64,000 nt of DNA, taken from positions 1-64,000 of IMG/VR virus record IMGVR_UViG_3300020411_000980; one strand, 5' to 3'. Source of the stretch: a virus. Position numbers and translations under genes: made by a program. This document shows, one piece after another, positions 11,616-19,622 of the stretch (position 1 is its first letter; every line of letters starts with the position of its first letter). The notes below the pieces were generated by a model. It was not told the origin of the DNA. It worked only from the letters and a program-made list of their open reading frames with translations, and did no database searches.

Positions 11616-12022
11616 TATGTTCTCTCCAACAAGAAGTCTACAGTTTGGGTAAGAGTTTCACCGATAATAGTGTAATCAACCTCAACTTCAAGATTATTGG
11701 TATCATCTACCTCTAACCTAACTTCATTAACAACAACACGTGGTTCAAATCGTGCTACTACGTTTAAGATCTCTTCTTTCAATTCCTCAGACATAAAGAC
11801 ATCGAAATTCTCGAAAAGCATCTGACGTAACCTTGATCCCTTAGTTGGTTGGAAAGGTCTCTCTCCAAACCCAGTCAGGACAAGGTTTTTGATGGACTGC
11901 TTAATGGCGTTCTCATTCTTAACCACAGAAAAATCCTCAGTATTGGGGTTGTTTTTCATCCCTATACTGAGGTCACGGAACTGTCTTGAAAGGTTCCTTT
12001 CTGCTTTAAACCGATACGCCAT
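11615..12022 (-). CDS. 25: Baseplate wedge subunit gp25
   Basis: A 135-residue protein of the gp25/W family, also shared with type VI secretion (TssE). The conserved core is visible at residues 40-75, including a GERPFQPTKGSRLRQ-type stretch with the E and R residues typical of the gp25 fold. In the baseplate it joins the gp6 ring to the sheath. A late-promoter-like CTAAATAG lies about 27 bases upstream at 12049-12056. The ATG at 12020-12022 is the only good start. Confidence 0.93.
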   Translation of the reverse strand: MAYRFKAERNLSRQFRDLSIGMKNNPNTEDFSVVKNENAIKQSIKNLVLTGFGERPFQPTKGSRLRQMLFENFDVFMSEELKEEILNVVARFEPRVVVNEVRLEVDDTNNLEVEVDYTIIGETLTQTVDFLLERT

Positions 12023-12048
12023 TTGGCGGTATTATTGTCTTAATAAGT

Positions 12049-12056
12049 CTATTTAG
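12049..12056 (-). promoter_or_regulatory. Late promoter-like box upstream of gp25
   Basis: The minus strand reads CTAAATAG, a variant of the T4 late promoter TATAAATA. It lies just upstream of the gp25 start and abuts the stop of the preceding small gene. The same sequence precedes several other virion genes in this window. Confidence 0.5.
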
Positions 12057-12209
12057 TCACTTTCCTTGTCCTCGGTACTTCTTCTTCGCTTTATTGCGTG
12101 AAGATGCACTGTATTTTGTGTTCATACTAGACCCTTGACGAGTCTTTTTGGGTCTTGCTTCGACAAGGTTCGTAGAACCCCAAGCACCTGTTTTGGTTTT
12201 AACTGCCAT
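12057..12209 (-). CDS. Small basic conserved cyanophage protein
   Basis: A 50-residue ORF, start ATG at 12207-12209 and stop TGA at 12057-12059, found by reading the gap between gp25 and the PAAR-like gene. It begins MAVKTKTGAWGSTN and ends in a Lys/Arg-rich tail (KKKYRGQGK). No domain is recognised. The composition (about one third K/R, many S/T/G) suggests a nucleic-acid- or virion-associated protein. Position, spacing and resemblance to small cyanophage proteins support a real gene; its role is unknown. Confidence 0.7.
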   Translation of the reverse strand: MAVKTKTGAWGSTNLVEARPKKTRQGSSMNTKYSASSRNKAKKKYRGQGK

Positions 12210-12225
12210 AATACGTTTGCTGTTT

Positions 12226-12759
12226 CTATGATGCTAACACATTTGGACTGCCAAATGCAACCACTGATGAACAAGGCCAACTTTTACCTGGTTTTCCATA
12301 ACCAAGAGGATCCATAATACGTCCTATTGGGATCTTGAATGCTAGAACTTGCTTTGTAGTAGCATAAAGGAGTCTCCAGTGTCCTTTACCCATCATATCC
12401 TCAGTTGTAATAAGACTGCAAACAGTTGGTGTAGGAACAATACAAGTTGCTTTACCACAGGGACAAAGATAATTGATAATATTGGTTGTTGGCGATAAAT
12501 GTGGTATAAATTGATCACCAAAGATCATAATTGGTAAACCATTTACTAGAACCGTTGCCCTCTGAGGGTTTAGAGCAGTAAGTGGGGTAAGTGGCATAGG
12601 AGGCCACATACAAGTCTTCTCCTTAACAACTATAGGCAGTTGAATCGGTGGAGTACCGCAAGACTGTGTACTATGTATTGTTGAAGGAATAGGCACACCG
12701 TGCCCTGAACAGGGTAACCCATTATGGTGTGCAACTGGTCGTAAGAGTCCTAATGCCAT
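12226..12759 (-). CDS. PAAR-like virion (spike tip) protein
   Basis: This 177-residue protein is rich in Pro, Cys, His and Gly and resembles the PAAR-repeat proteins that cap contractile-tail spikes with a metal-bound cone. Visible features are a GHGVPIP stretch near residue 20, a NGLPIMIFGDQFIPH stretch near 75-90 and scattered Cys/His residues that could bind metal. It sits between a large structural gene (start overlaps that stop by 1 base) and gp25/gp6, consistent with a baseplate part. The PAAR assignment is from pattern only; the canonical Pro-Ala-Ala-Arg motif is not literally present. Confidence 0.6.
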   Translation of the reverse strand: MALGLLRPVAHHNGLPCSGHGVPIPSTIHSTQSCGTPPIQLPIVVKEKTCMWPPMPLTPLTALNPQRATVLVNGLPIMIFGDQFIPHLSPTTNIINYLCPCGKATCIVPTPTVCSLITTEDMMGKGHWRLLYATTKQVLAFKIPIGRIMDPLGYGKPGKSWPCSSVVAFGSPNVLAS

Positions 12760-15700
12760 TATTGATCTTGATTAGTTAAGTCACATTCATCAAAATAGGG
12801 GTTACCCCATCTCTTAATAGAATCTTCTAATAAGTTTGTCGCTCCAGGCAAATAGTTTGCCCAGTGCATTTTGCCATTCCACGGTCCTAATTCTATGTAT
12901 GGATTATCTTCTGAAGTTTTACCTGTATCAAATGCTACTGTAGAGTGCACAATGTTCTGTAGTGCAGCACATTGACCATATTCATTAAGGTTGCTGCTCT
13001 GTACCCACGTGGAGGGGTCAGAGAAAGGTTGTCCTGTACATATATCATCTGATGCCAATCCATTACCATTCTCATCATATCCACTATATACGTCCAAAAC
13101 ACCATCAGCAACAAAGTTATGCCAACAAAGATCTGGGAATTTGTTGTTAGTACAGCTATCTAACTGGATAGTATTGTATGTGTGAGTATATGTTTGACCG
13201 TTCATTGTGTCATATATGCTCACTGTACCACTTCCATACGCCGTATAGTTGTCAGGACCAACCCAAGTAGCGAGTTTCTCGAGCTCTGTCCCATAGAAAT
13301 CGAATGTAGTTTCATCACCAGCACTAGGAACGAACGTATAATTACCACCACCTGAACTAAAACAACGTCCTTTTACCGTAGAACCACGTGTACAAGAGTG
13401 AGATTTATCATTTGGACCAGCAGGGCGTGGTCTAGTGTAAGAAGGTTTGGGTAAAGACTCCAACCAATCTAAGAATCTCTGGTTAATTACCTCACCTTTT
13501 TGAGAAACATCACCTTCACACCACATTGATACACGTACTTGAGCGAATTCTTCCTTACTTCCGCAATATTTGTAAGGTAGATAACCATAAGTCTTCTCAT
13601 CACCGTACTGATCATACGCAACATATGGACAAGGTATGTCAAAGAAACGCCTAACTTGATAAAAATTGGTCTGAAATGTCTCTAAACACTCTCCTCCAAA
13701 CATTCCAGGCATTCCAGCAGCCATTTTACTCTCAACATACGCTGAATCTTCTATAGAATGTGATACAGCATCAGAAATAAACGCATCATTTTGTCCCCAA
13801 GTAGCATCAGCATTCAAAATTTGACTTGAATATTCTTTAGGATCCATATATGTGCTTAAATTTGTCCAATCTTTACCTACACCTGGGTTTAAACACTTCA
13901 CAGGTACTTGATCACAGAATTTTACCTTCTCATCAGCATTATAATCAGTCGCTTTAATGTATCCAGACACATAATCTGTCTGAATAGGTGTGTTAAATTG
14001 TTTAAATGACTCTTTAGCGTACCCTAATCCTTCACCCCAAGCGTCATTTGCTTCTTTATTTGGTATATTTTCACCTTCAGTATCAGATTCTAGTGATCTA
14101 GAGAGCTGATCTTCAATACCTTTAGCACCTTCACCCACATATGTGTCTGAACGAGTCTTTCTATCACGTTGTGCTACAGATATTTGTACTTCTTCGCCAG
14201 GTTGATAACCAGCACCTGGGTCAAGAATGGTTACTGTCTTGACACAACCTAATGCATCAATGGTAACTGTTGCTTCTGCTTGCTTAATAGTACCAGTATA
14301 ACCTGCTTCAGTGATGTATTTTTGGTTTTTTACGTTACCTGCAACGTTTGCAGCGTCATAACCTGCCATTTCAAAGTCATCATTAGTCTCATAACTGATT
14401 GCAATCTCTCCAGATACGTTATCTTCAAAGGTTTCTGGTATATGAGACGCAGTATCTGAGTATCCTTCTTGTCTTGCAAGGTCAGGAATAGAAATAACCA
14501 CCTGTGGATCGGTATAATCTCTACCACCATTGATAATTTCAATAGATCCTATCTGTCCTGCTTCATTAACTGTTGCTTCTAATATAGCCTCATCAAAGTC
14601 TCTTTTAGGTATCTTTGCTTCATTGTCAATTTCTACCTTATAATATGACAATTTCTTTGGAAATTCATATACTCCAAAGAATGCTGCTTTGTCTTTTATG
14701 CCATATCCAGCTAAAATTGAAGCAACTGCACCATTTGCAGAGTTAAATGTCTGTTGATATTGGAAAGTATTGCCATTTTGACCTGCTATAGGTTGTAATC
14801 TCATATAACCACATCTTAATTCATCACCAAAATACCTTACATTTTGAATCAACCACCCATTTATAGTCTCACCAATGGTATAGAACCCCTCTTCGTTCGT
14901 ATATCGGAAGAATATCATCAAATCATCGGTTCCTACAGCCCAAAATGACTCTTGAAGACCACTTCCAGCTGGTGCATCGACTGAAATATGTGTTTTTTGG
15001 GTTACCCACGCATCTTGACGCATCTCATAGTAATAAGAGTGGTAAGTTGTATGCGGGTCGTGAGGACAGTCAGCAGTAGACGGATTACAAGGTGCATCAG
15101 TAGTGATCAAATTGATGCCATATATGGGTCCAGAGAAGGGAAATACGGTATCATACAAATAATACACGAATTGACCCTCAAAAGCGTCGTGAAAACCCAA
15201 AAATCGGGGTAAAGCTGCCTTTACAGCACCATTTTTGCCATAATACCACTCAAAATTGCCTTTTTCATCGATTAATTCGGCATTATCGGGGTTTCCCCAA
15301 CCTAAAGTGCTTGCAGGGGGTGATTGTTCGTTATAATCTTGCTCTCCATAGCCTCCAGCTTCATCCCATTCGTACCAAGTTGACCTATTTACCTCTCCAG
15401 TATTGATAGGTTTGCCTGATTCAACAACCTGCTTTTTCTTACGTGGTGCATTTCTAGAGAACACATACCCTAATATGCCTTGATACTTGTAATCCTGATC
15501 TAGTGGTAACTTACAGTTAGGGACACCAGGAATGTCCATTTCTAGGTTGTACTCATTCGCTGGGTCTGTGGTATAGAAGTCATCAGGGTTATCTAACCTC
15601 TTATAATGATACAGAGGTATTAGTGACTCATTAGGATGTGTTACACCTGCAGAAACAGCAGCGGCTGATGAAGTCCAAATGTATCCTAGACTAGCAACTG

Positions 15701-16520
15701 AGTTACCTGGGTCATTAAGAATACTTGTAGTAAGAGAAGCATTACAATCACTACCACTTCCATCTTTAAAACAGATCTTAGTATTACCATCTTGTAAGGT
15801 AAACCCTGCAGCATTACCATTAGTAATAGTACAGTTGTATGTCTGACCACCTGTAATCGTAGCAGTCTGCGGAACTGCAGTACCAGTCCTTCCACTTTGG
15901 GTAAATGATATATCCAGACTAGGAATTGCATATGTTCCTAATGCAGTACCAGCAGTATTAGGATTATCGTTCCAACTAAAGTTAAATGTAATTGTAGCAG
16001 TACCTGTTCCTGTACAGACTAGATTACCACTTGCATCAAATGTTGCTGCTACTGTACTAGCACCACTAACTGTGGAGAAGTAACTATTAAAATTTACAGG
16101 GTCATATAATAAGAATAACTCCGAATTGCCACTATGACTTGACTCTGAAAGATAAAAAACCTCCCTCTTATTCCTAGGTTCTGCATTATAACGTCTAGGA
16201 TTAAAAGGAACGCTATCAGGTAGTTCTTTTAAGTAATGCCAAGTATGATCTACTCTCCTACAAGAGAACCATCTCCATATAGGTCTTCTTTCCGCATCGC
16301 AGTTAGCAACGCAAGTCTCAACCTGTGTTCCGATATAATAAACTTCATCCTTTCCAAACTCATAAGATCCAGGACCACTTCCTTCCACCTTAATCTGATA
16401 CCCACCAGGACCGAACTGGGCAAATGCTTGATGGTCTTCAGTTGTATATGAACGGGAGTATTCGTGTGAATCTACGGGATTCTGATAACTACGTCCTGTC
16501 TCTATCAGGTAAGCTGGCAT
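12759..16520 (-). CDS. Large virion structural protein with DUF5648-like module
   Basis: A 1253-residue protein. Residues 300-355 read as a DUF5648-type lectin-like repeat (LYHYKRL, DDFYTTDP, YKYQGILGYVFS), and residues 118-150 look like a diverged copy. An Ig-like insert follows at 150-280, rich in Gly, Thr and Asn. Near residues 650-780 there are repeats of the form IEIINGGRDYTDPQV and VTILDPGAGYQPG, the same GxGY repeat type as in the giant protein at 1-9503. This composition suits a tail-fibre or baseplate-decorating protein with carbohydrate-binding modules. A CTAAATAA late-promoter-like box lies at 16541-16548. Confidence 0.8.
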   Translation of the reverse strand: MPAYLIETGRSYQNPVDSHEYSRSYTTEDHQAFAQFGPGGYQIKVEGSGPGSYEFGKDEVYYIGTQVETCVANCDAERRPIWRWFSCRRVDHTWHYLKELPDSVPFNPRRYNAEPRNKREVFYLSESSHSGNSELFLLYDPVNFNSYFSTVSGASTVAATFDASGNLVCTGTGTATITFNFSWNDNPNTAGTALGTYAIPSLDISFTQSGRTGTAVPQTATITGGQTYNCTITNGNAAGFTLQDGNTKICFKDGSGSDCNASLTTSILNDPGNSVASLGYIWTSSAAAVSAGVTHPNESLIPLYHYKRLDNPDDFYTTDPANEYNLEMDIPGVPNCKLPLDQDYKYQGILGYVFSRNAPRKKKQVVESGKPINTGEVNRSTWYEWDEAGGYGEQDYNEQSPPASTLGWGNPDNAELIDEKGNFEWYYGKNGAVKAALPRFLGFHDAFEGQFVYYLYDTVFPFSGPIYGINLITTDAPCNPSTADCPHDPHTTYHSYYYEMRQDAWVTQKTHISVDAPAGSGLQESFWAVGTDDLMIFFRYTNEEGFYTIGETINGWLIQNVRYFGDELRCGYMRLQPIAGQNGNTFQYQQTFNSANGAVASILAGYGIKDKAAFFGVYEFPKKLSYYKVEIDNEAKIPKRDFDEAILEATVNEAGQIGSIEIINGGRDYTDPQVVISIPDLARQEGYSDTASHIPETFEDNVSGEIAISYETNDDFEMAGYDAANVAGNVKNQKYITEAGYTGTIKQAEATVTIDALGCVKTVTILDPGAGYQPGEEVQISVAQRDRKTRSDTYVGEGAKGIEDQLSRSLESDTEGENIPNKEANDAWGEGLGYAKESFKQFNTPIQTDYVSGYIKATDYNADEKVKFCDQVPVKCLNPGVGKDWTNLSTYMDPKEYSSQILNADATWGQNDAFISDAVSHSIEDSAYVESKMAAGMPGMFGGECLETFQTNFYQVRRFFDIPCPYVAYDQYGDEKTYGYLPYKYCGSKEEFAQVRVSMWCEGDVSQKGEVINQRFLDWLESLPKPSYTRPRPAGPNDKSHSCTRGSTVKGRCFSSGGGNYTFVPSAGDETTFDFYGTELEKLATWVGPDNYTAYGSGTVSIYDTMNGQTYTHTYNTIQLDSCTNNKFPDLCWHNFVADGVLDVYSGYDENGNGLASDDICTGQPFSDPSTWVQSSNLNEYGQCAALQNIVHSTVAFDTGKTSEDNPYIELGPWNGKMHWANYLPGATNLLEDSIKRWGNPYFDECDLTNQDQ

Positions 16521-16752
16521 TTAGGTAATGTACCTCCAACTTATTTAGTCGGTCATATAGATCGTCAAATACCTCTTTTAGGTTAGAATACTTGTCCTGA
16601 CCAGGTATCTTATACTGTATCATCTCTGCTCCACGCTTTAAAAACGCTTCGTGAGATTGAGTCTTACTGGCAAGAGTCTTGATGGATTCGGCAATCCTCT
16701 CAAACCTCCATTCCAACTCGGCTTCATACGATTCAAATTCAGGGATTTCCAT
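16489..16752 (-). CDS. Hypothetical acidic helical protein
   Basis: An 87-residue protein, not recognised. It is mostly charged and helical (AELEWRFERIAESIKTL near the start, DDLYDRLNKLEVHYL near the end), consistent with a short coiled coil. Its 3' end overlaps the start of the 1253-residue structural gene by 32 bases, so the pair is probably co-translated. The HNH gene ends 2 bases upstream of its start. Confidence 0.7.
   Translation of the reverse strand: MEIPEFESYEAELEWRFERIAESIKTLASKTQSHEAFLKRGAEMIQYKIPGQDKYSNLKEVFDDLYDRLNKLEVHYLNASLPDRDRT
16541..16548 (-). promoter_or_regulatory. Late promoter-like box (CTAAATAA)
   Basis: The minus strand reads CTAAATAA 21-28 bases upstream of the 1253-residue structural gene. 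It lies inside the 87-residue gene, as expected if the structural gene has its own late start in addition to read-through. Confidence 0.4.
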
Positions 16753-16754
16753 AA

Positions 16755-17312
16755 TTAACTTAATAGTGCTAAATCTGAGAAATCACGCTTGATACGTGGT
16801 TTCTTCAGTCTTTCTTGTTCTTCCTTAAACCATAGGTCTGCTTTACCGTCCCAATACGTATCATTGAATTTACGGTTAATGCGGTTAAGCTTCGTTCCTC
16901 TAGCTCGTAAGCATTTGGATATACTGTTAAAACCTACTCCAACCTCTTCTCTAATCTCTATCCATTTCTTTCCTTCATCGTACAACTTATAGATCATATC
17001 ACGTTTTTCATCAGCAAGTCTAGGTGCACCAGGTAATCTACCTTCTGCTCTTGCCTTTGCTTGACCTCTTTTAACACTTTCAGACCAAGCTTTGTCTCTT
17101 AATGAATATCTCAAACCGTGTACCCACTTATGATGTGGGACGCATACTGTAATCTGGTTATGAGGGTGGTTATCAATCCAGTCCCTGTCTATAGTAGAAC
17201 CTTCATACTCTTTACCGATCATATCATCGGCTAGTTTCGAATTTCTTTGTATAATATGGTGGTGATGTAGGTTCTCGGTGGTGCCACAGATGACACAGCG
17301 ATCCATTTGCAT
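16755..17312 (-). CDS. HNH endonuclease with helix-turn-helix tail
   Basis: A 185-residue protein with a zinc-type Cys pair (C6, C9), a His run at 16-19, Asn 52, then C57 and H60/H61, which together give the CxxC-HH-N-H layout of an HNH nuclease. Residues about 105-135 (MIYKLYDEGKKWIEI, VGFNSISKCLRARG) look like a helix-turn-helix that would recognise DNA. Free-standing HNH genes of this type are common in T4-like phages as homing endonucleases. Here it is inserted between virion and oxygenase genes. The start could also be the Met 2 codons later. Confidence 0.85.
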   Translation of the reverse strand: MQMDRCVICGTTENLHHHHIIQRNSKLADDMIGKEYEGSTIDRDWIDNHPHNQITVCVPHHKWVHGLRYSLRDKAWSESVKRGQAKARAEGRLPGAPRLADEKRDMIYKLYDEGKKWIEIREEVGVGFNSISKCLRARGTKLNRINRKFNDTYWDGKADLWFKEEQERLKKPRIKRDFSDLALLS

Positions 17313-17314
17313 TT

Positions 17315-17830
17315 TTAAAAATAGTTTAAGTTTATTACCAATCGTCTTTCGTCAGTCGAAGTCGTTCCGCAATGCATCGTAGACTCAGGAAAAATGACTA
17401 ACCTGTTCGCTACAGATTCTACTTTCGTACCATCTTCGAATAAGGAAAAACCATTGTTACTGTTTATATAGTAGATTGCAGTCTTTGATTCCCCTTTTTT
17501 GTCATCGTTTATATCATTATGCATTTCAAATTCACGGATCTCTTCCGCAACTGGTGTCATATTCGCCTTTACTCGTATAATTGCCCTCGGTTGAAGTTTA
17601 TTAACTATACCCAATATATGATCGTACTCAGGGGTCTGAGGAACCCCATTAGAGTACATTAAGTTAAACATATGCCAGTTGTACTTCTCCTTGGCTATTA
17701 AGTCAGGATCTATCATCTGAGCAATATGAGTTGTCTTTCGCCCATAGTACCACGGGAACGTATCAGATAAGAAAGCAGTCCTTAGATGATCATATTCATA
17801 CGGGTCTAAGAATCTATCAATAATTTCCAT
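17315..17830 (-). CDS. 2OG-Fe(II) dioxygenase
   Basis: A 171-residue protein of the Fe(II)/2-oxoglutarate oxygenase superfamily (prolyl-hydroxylase-like double-stranded beta helix). The facial triad reads H104-x-D106 and H153, with R162/R163 as the 2OG carboxylate-binding Arg, followed by VINLNYF. The IYYIN strand after the triad is also typical. The substrate is unknown; the short length shows a bare catalytic core. It lies 2 bases upstream of the HNH gene and is the first of nine such genes in the window. Confidence 0.85.
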   Translation of the reverse strand: MEIIDRFLDPYEYDHLRTAFLSDTFPWYYGRKTTHIAQMIDPDLIAKEKYNWHMFNLMYSNGVPQTPEYDHILGIVNKLQPRAIIRVKANMTPVAEEIREFEMHNDINDDKKGESKTAIYYINSNNGFSLFEDGTKVESVANRLVIFPESTMHCGTTSTDERRLVINLNYF

Positions 17831-17872
17831 AATGTTGCGTCGCTCGGCGGGGGAGGGGTTTTTAAGGGTTTA

Positions 17873-18073
17873 CTACTCTAAGAAATCGTCACCTGCTTCC
17901 AATTTCTCTCTTATACTTCTCCAAGTATTCTGTACTCTTTCAAGGGGTTTGCCACCACAGACCTCAGCCTTGTATAACAAACACCACTTGCCAGAGTTGC
18001 ATATTAACTGACGTTCTTCCTTAGTAAATGTAGCGGTCCACTCAGTCTGCTGTTCCGACTGGTTCGTGTCCAT
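17873..18073 (-). CDS. Small hypothetical protein
   Basis: A 66-residue ORF from ATG 18071-18073 (MDTNQSEQQTEW...). The in-frame upstream Met at 18148 would overlap the preceding gene much more, so the inner start is preferred. Not recognised. It has one Cys pair (CNSGKWC) and an acidic C-terminus. It overlaps the next upstream gene by 32 bases. Confidence 0.6.
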   Translation of the reverse strand: MDTNQSEQQTEWTATFTKEERQLICNSGKWCLLYKAEVCGGKPLERVQNTWRSIREKLEAGDDFLE

Positions 18074-18218
18074 AATGAGGTTGGGTGTGGTCGAGTTTTT
18101 TGAGAATGCTGTTGCAAGTCTCGTATTTCGAATGTTTGAAAGGACCAATGTGATTCATTTGATAATACCTAACAGCATCATAACACAATTTTTCCTCTTG
18201 TAAAGTAAAATCATTCAT
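18042..18218 (-). CDS. Small hypothetical protein
   Basis: A 58-residue ORF starting MNDFTLQEEKLCYDAVRYY at ATG 18216-18218. This start overlaps the stop of the AbrB-like gene by 8 bases, whereas the longer in-frame start at 18248 would reach well inside it. No domain is recognised. Confidence 0.6.
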   Translation of the reverse strand: MNDFTLQEEKLCYDAVRYYQMNHIGPFKHSKYETCNSILKKLDHTQPHYGHEPVGTAD

Positions 18219-18375
18219 TGTTAGTCTTCTCCAAAAGAATTGTTTCATTATCTACACTATATTCTACCTCATCGCCTGCCATTAAGTCAGCTTCTGCGAA
18301 TATTTCATCAGGTAGAATAACATACAGTTCCCCTGTATGGTCATCCTCAAGGATTTTAGTTGTGAACCTATGCAT
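18211..18375 (-). CDS. Small AbrB-like protein
   Basis: A 54-residue ORF (ATG 18373-18375, TGA 18211-18213) read directly from the minus strand. The pattern GELYVILPDEIFAEADL followed by GDEVEYSVDN and ETILLEK resembles the swapped-hairpin AbrB/MazE DNA-binding fold, in which an LP-x-x-hydrophobic strand leads into a GD-x-V turn. It starts inside the 3' end of the NlpC/P60 gene (8-base overlap). A transcription-regulator role is possible but inferred only from this short pattern. Confidence 0.6.
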   Translation of the reverse strand: MHRFTTKILEDDHTGELYVILPDEIFAEADLMAGDEVEYSVDNETILLEKTNNE

Positions 18376-18784
18376 CTTTTCTTATTACATACAGTGTCTT
18401 CGGTATATAGGACTGAACTGACTCTATCTTTGAGACATCAAATGCTAGATGGTGTAACAGATATCCTTCTCCGAGATATACTGCACAGTGATTGAGACGT
18501 TTATCTAATTTCATCACCAATATATCAAACTTCTTCAGATCGTCTGTGTCGAATACTTCTCCCATTTCTGAAGTCTTCAGTACAGACCATCCCTCTGCCT
18601 CCCACAGGTCTCTGAGGAACTCTTTGGCGGTGAAACTGTAGTCTTCTTTGCAGGTGTGGTAACCTATGTCCTTCCCCATATCATAAAGAAGGGTGAAGCA
18701 ACCTCCACCCCTCGTACGGGACCACTCTCTACCGATATAATGGTAGTACTGGTCTTCTAATTTCTTTTTAACCTTTTTGGTCAT
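18368..18784 (-). CDS. NlpC/P60-family cysteine peptidase
   Basis: A 138-residue protein with the layout of the phage NlpC/P60 cell-wall peptidases (the lambda K type): catalytic Cys 29 in GGGCFTLLYD, His 99 in the LNHCAVYLGEGYLLHH segment, and a further polar residue at H111/H112. These enzymes cut peptide links in peptidoglycan and often sit in tail tips or act in lysis. The N-terminus is Lys-rich with no signal peptide. It is the first gene after a 223-base intergenic stretch, so it probably heads an operon running to about 17.3 kb. Confidence 0.8.
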   Translation of the reverse strand: MTKKVKKKLEDQYYHYIGREWSRTRGGGCFTLLYDMGKDIGYHTCKEDYSFTAKEFLRDLWEAEGWSVLKTSEMGEVFDTDDLKKFDILVMKLDKRLNHCAVYLGEGYLLHHLAFDVSKIESVQSYIPKTLYVIRKDA

Positions 18785-19007
18785 TTTTTTCCTGCGGAAT
18801 TTTTTACATATCTAGGTACCATTTTAACGAATTTCAATAATATGCCTGTCCCTATACTTTTGTAGGTTACACTTTATCAAAAAATTAATATAGAGTTCTT
18901 ATCACATAGTGGTGCTAATTGCAAGCGAATTGTTAACAATTAGTAACGCTACGGGTTTGTGTTAATTAAGTGTTGACATTTGTCTCACTATGTGTTAGAT
19001 AGTGACG
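18785..19007. other. Intergenic stretch with promoter-like boxes and short repeats
   Basis: No ORF is supported here. On the minus strand a TTGATA-N18-TATAGG box pair lies upstream of the NlpC/P60 gene. On the plus strand TTGACA (18973-18978) is 17 bases from TAGATA (18996-19001). The core ACGCTACGRGTT occurs twice (near 18946 and near 19004). A 20-21-base sequence at 18954-18974 recurs with one indel at 19501-19520. It is the regulatory interval between two minus-strand gene groups. Confidence 0.5.
18973..19001 (+). promoter_or_regulatory. Possible plus-strand sigma-70 promoter
   Basis: TTGACA at 18973-18978, a 17-base spacer and TAGATA at 18996-19001. The -35 is a perfect consensus; the -10 is weak. 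It would transcribe antisense to the 80-residue gene. It shares the upstream GTGTTGACA with the stronger plus-strand promoter at 19594. Confidence 0.35.
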
Positions 19008-19250
19008 CTACGAGTTGTTAATACTTTCCTCCTCATATTGCACGTCATAACATAAACCTTCCGCAATGAAATAATCGCATAATTGTTGATACTGAAGCAA
19101 CTCGTTATTTAGTCCACAATCTATTAAGAACTGTGCGAGGTCTATTTGTTCATCAGGTGGCAAATTACCCTCGTCTAATAGATCCAAATAGATCGCATAT
19201 TTACTGGGAATGTGTATAGTCAATATCCAAATCTCCGTGGGAACTATCAC
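19008..19250 (-). CDS. Small conserved cyanophage protein
   Basis: Up to 80 residues. The conserved-looking part begins at about residue 15 (SKYAIYLDLLDEGNLPPDEQ) and resembles small cyanophage proteins with a KYxxYxxLLDxG start. The listed ATG overlaps the upstream gene by 50 bases; a shorter version from a non-ATG start near 19205 is possible because that gene stops there. No function is known. Confidence 0.6.
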   Translation of the reverse strand: MIVPTEIWILTIHIPSKYAIYLDLLDEGNLPPDEQIDLAQFLIDCGLNNELLQYQQLCDYFIAEGLCYDVQYEEESINNS

Positions 19251-19344
19251 TAACCTCGACCAGATTAGCGTCTAAAGTATCATTTTTATCGACCATTTTG
19301 TCGATCCATTCTTTACTATTAAACGGTTTAATTTCTTTGTCCAT
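19201..19344 (-). CDS. Small acidic hypothetical protein
   Basis: A 47-residue ORF starting MDKEIKPFNSKEWIDKMVDK at ATG 19342-19344. The start lies inside the 3' end of the preceding 52-residue gene, a typical overlap here. Asp/Glu-rich C-terminal half. Not recognised. Confidence 0.5.
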   Translation of the reverse strand: MDKEIKPFNSKEWIDKMVDKNDTLDANLVEVSDSSHGDLDIDYTHSQ

Positions 19345-19486
19345 TTGTGTTAGTTTCCTGGAATGATTGTGAATTGGATTGTTTATAATCAAGTGCTTTA
19401 TTTTGCCTTGATTTGTTTCTCTTTTCTCTCAAACTTTTGGGTCTATTTGATACATACGTGTCGTTACGTTTGTAAGTCCTTCCCAT
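19328..19486 (-). CDS. Small basic conserved cyanophage protein
   Basis: A 52-residue ORF (ATG 19484-19486, TAA 19328-19330) found by reading the gap. It begins MGRTYKRND and has a Lys/Arg-rich RPKSLREKRNKSR segment, like a family of very small proteins in T4-like cyanophages. It is the first gene after the strong minus-strand promoter at 19530-19558, so it is likely expressed early. Role unknown. Confidence 0.7.
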   Translation of the reverse strand: MGRTYKRNDTYVSNRPKSLREKRNKSRQNKALDYKQSNSQSFQETNTNGQRN

Positions 19487-19529
19487 TGGAAATTAAAGCG
19501 AGTTTGTGTTAATTAGTGTTCATACGGTT

Positions 19530-19558
19530 AGTATAAACGAATTGTGGAAAATTGTCAA
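19530..19558 (-). promoter_or_regulatory. Strong sigma-70 promoter (minus strand)
   Basis: The minus strand reads TTGACA (19558-19553), exactly 17 bases of spacer, then TATACT (19535-19530). The -35 is perfect and the -10 is one base from consensus. It points to the small genes at 19486 and below. A DnaA-box-like TTTTCCACA lies within the spacer, so DnaA binding would block it. Confidence 0.75.
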
Positions 19559-19561
19559 TGG

Positions 19562-19574
19562 TTTGTGTCACAAA
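19562..19574. promoter_or_regulatory. Operator-like palindrome between divergent promoters
   Basis: TTTGTG-T-CACAAA is a perfect 6-base inverted repeat around one central base, lying between the two outward-facing -35 boxes. That is where a repressor controlling both promoters would bind. No regulator is identified. Confidence 0.45.
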
Positions 19575-19593
19575 TATGTGTGTCCCCTATGTG

Positions 19594-19622
19594 TTGACAA
19601 CTGTTCCGTTCTTATATATACT
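19594..19622 (+). promoter_or_regulatory. Strong sigma-70 promoter (plus strand)
   Basis: TTGACA at 19594-19599, a 17-base spacer and TATACT at 19617-19622. It points rightward although no plus-strand gene follows. The transcript would begin near 19629 and run toward a T7 run near 19690, then antisense to the NUMOD4/HNH-like gene. It may make a short non-coding or primer RNA. Confidence 0.65.
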
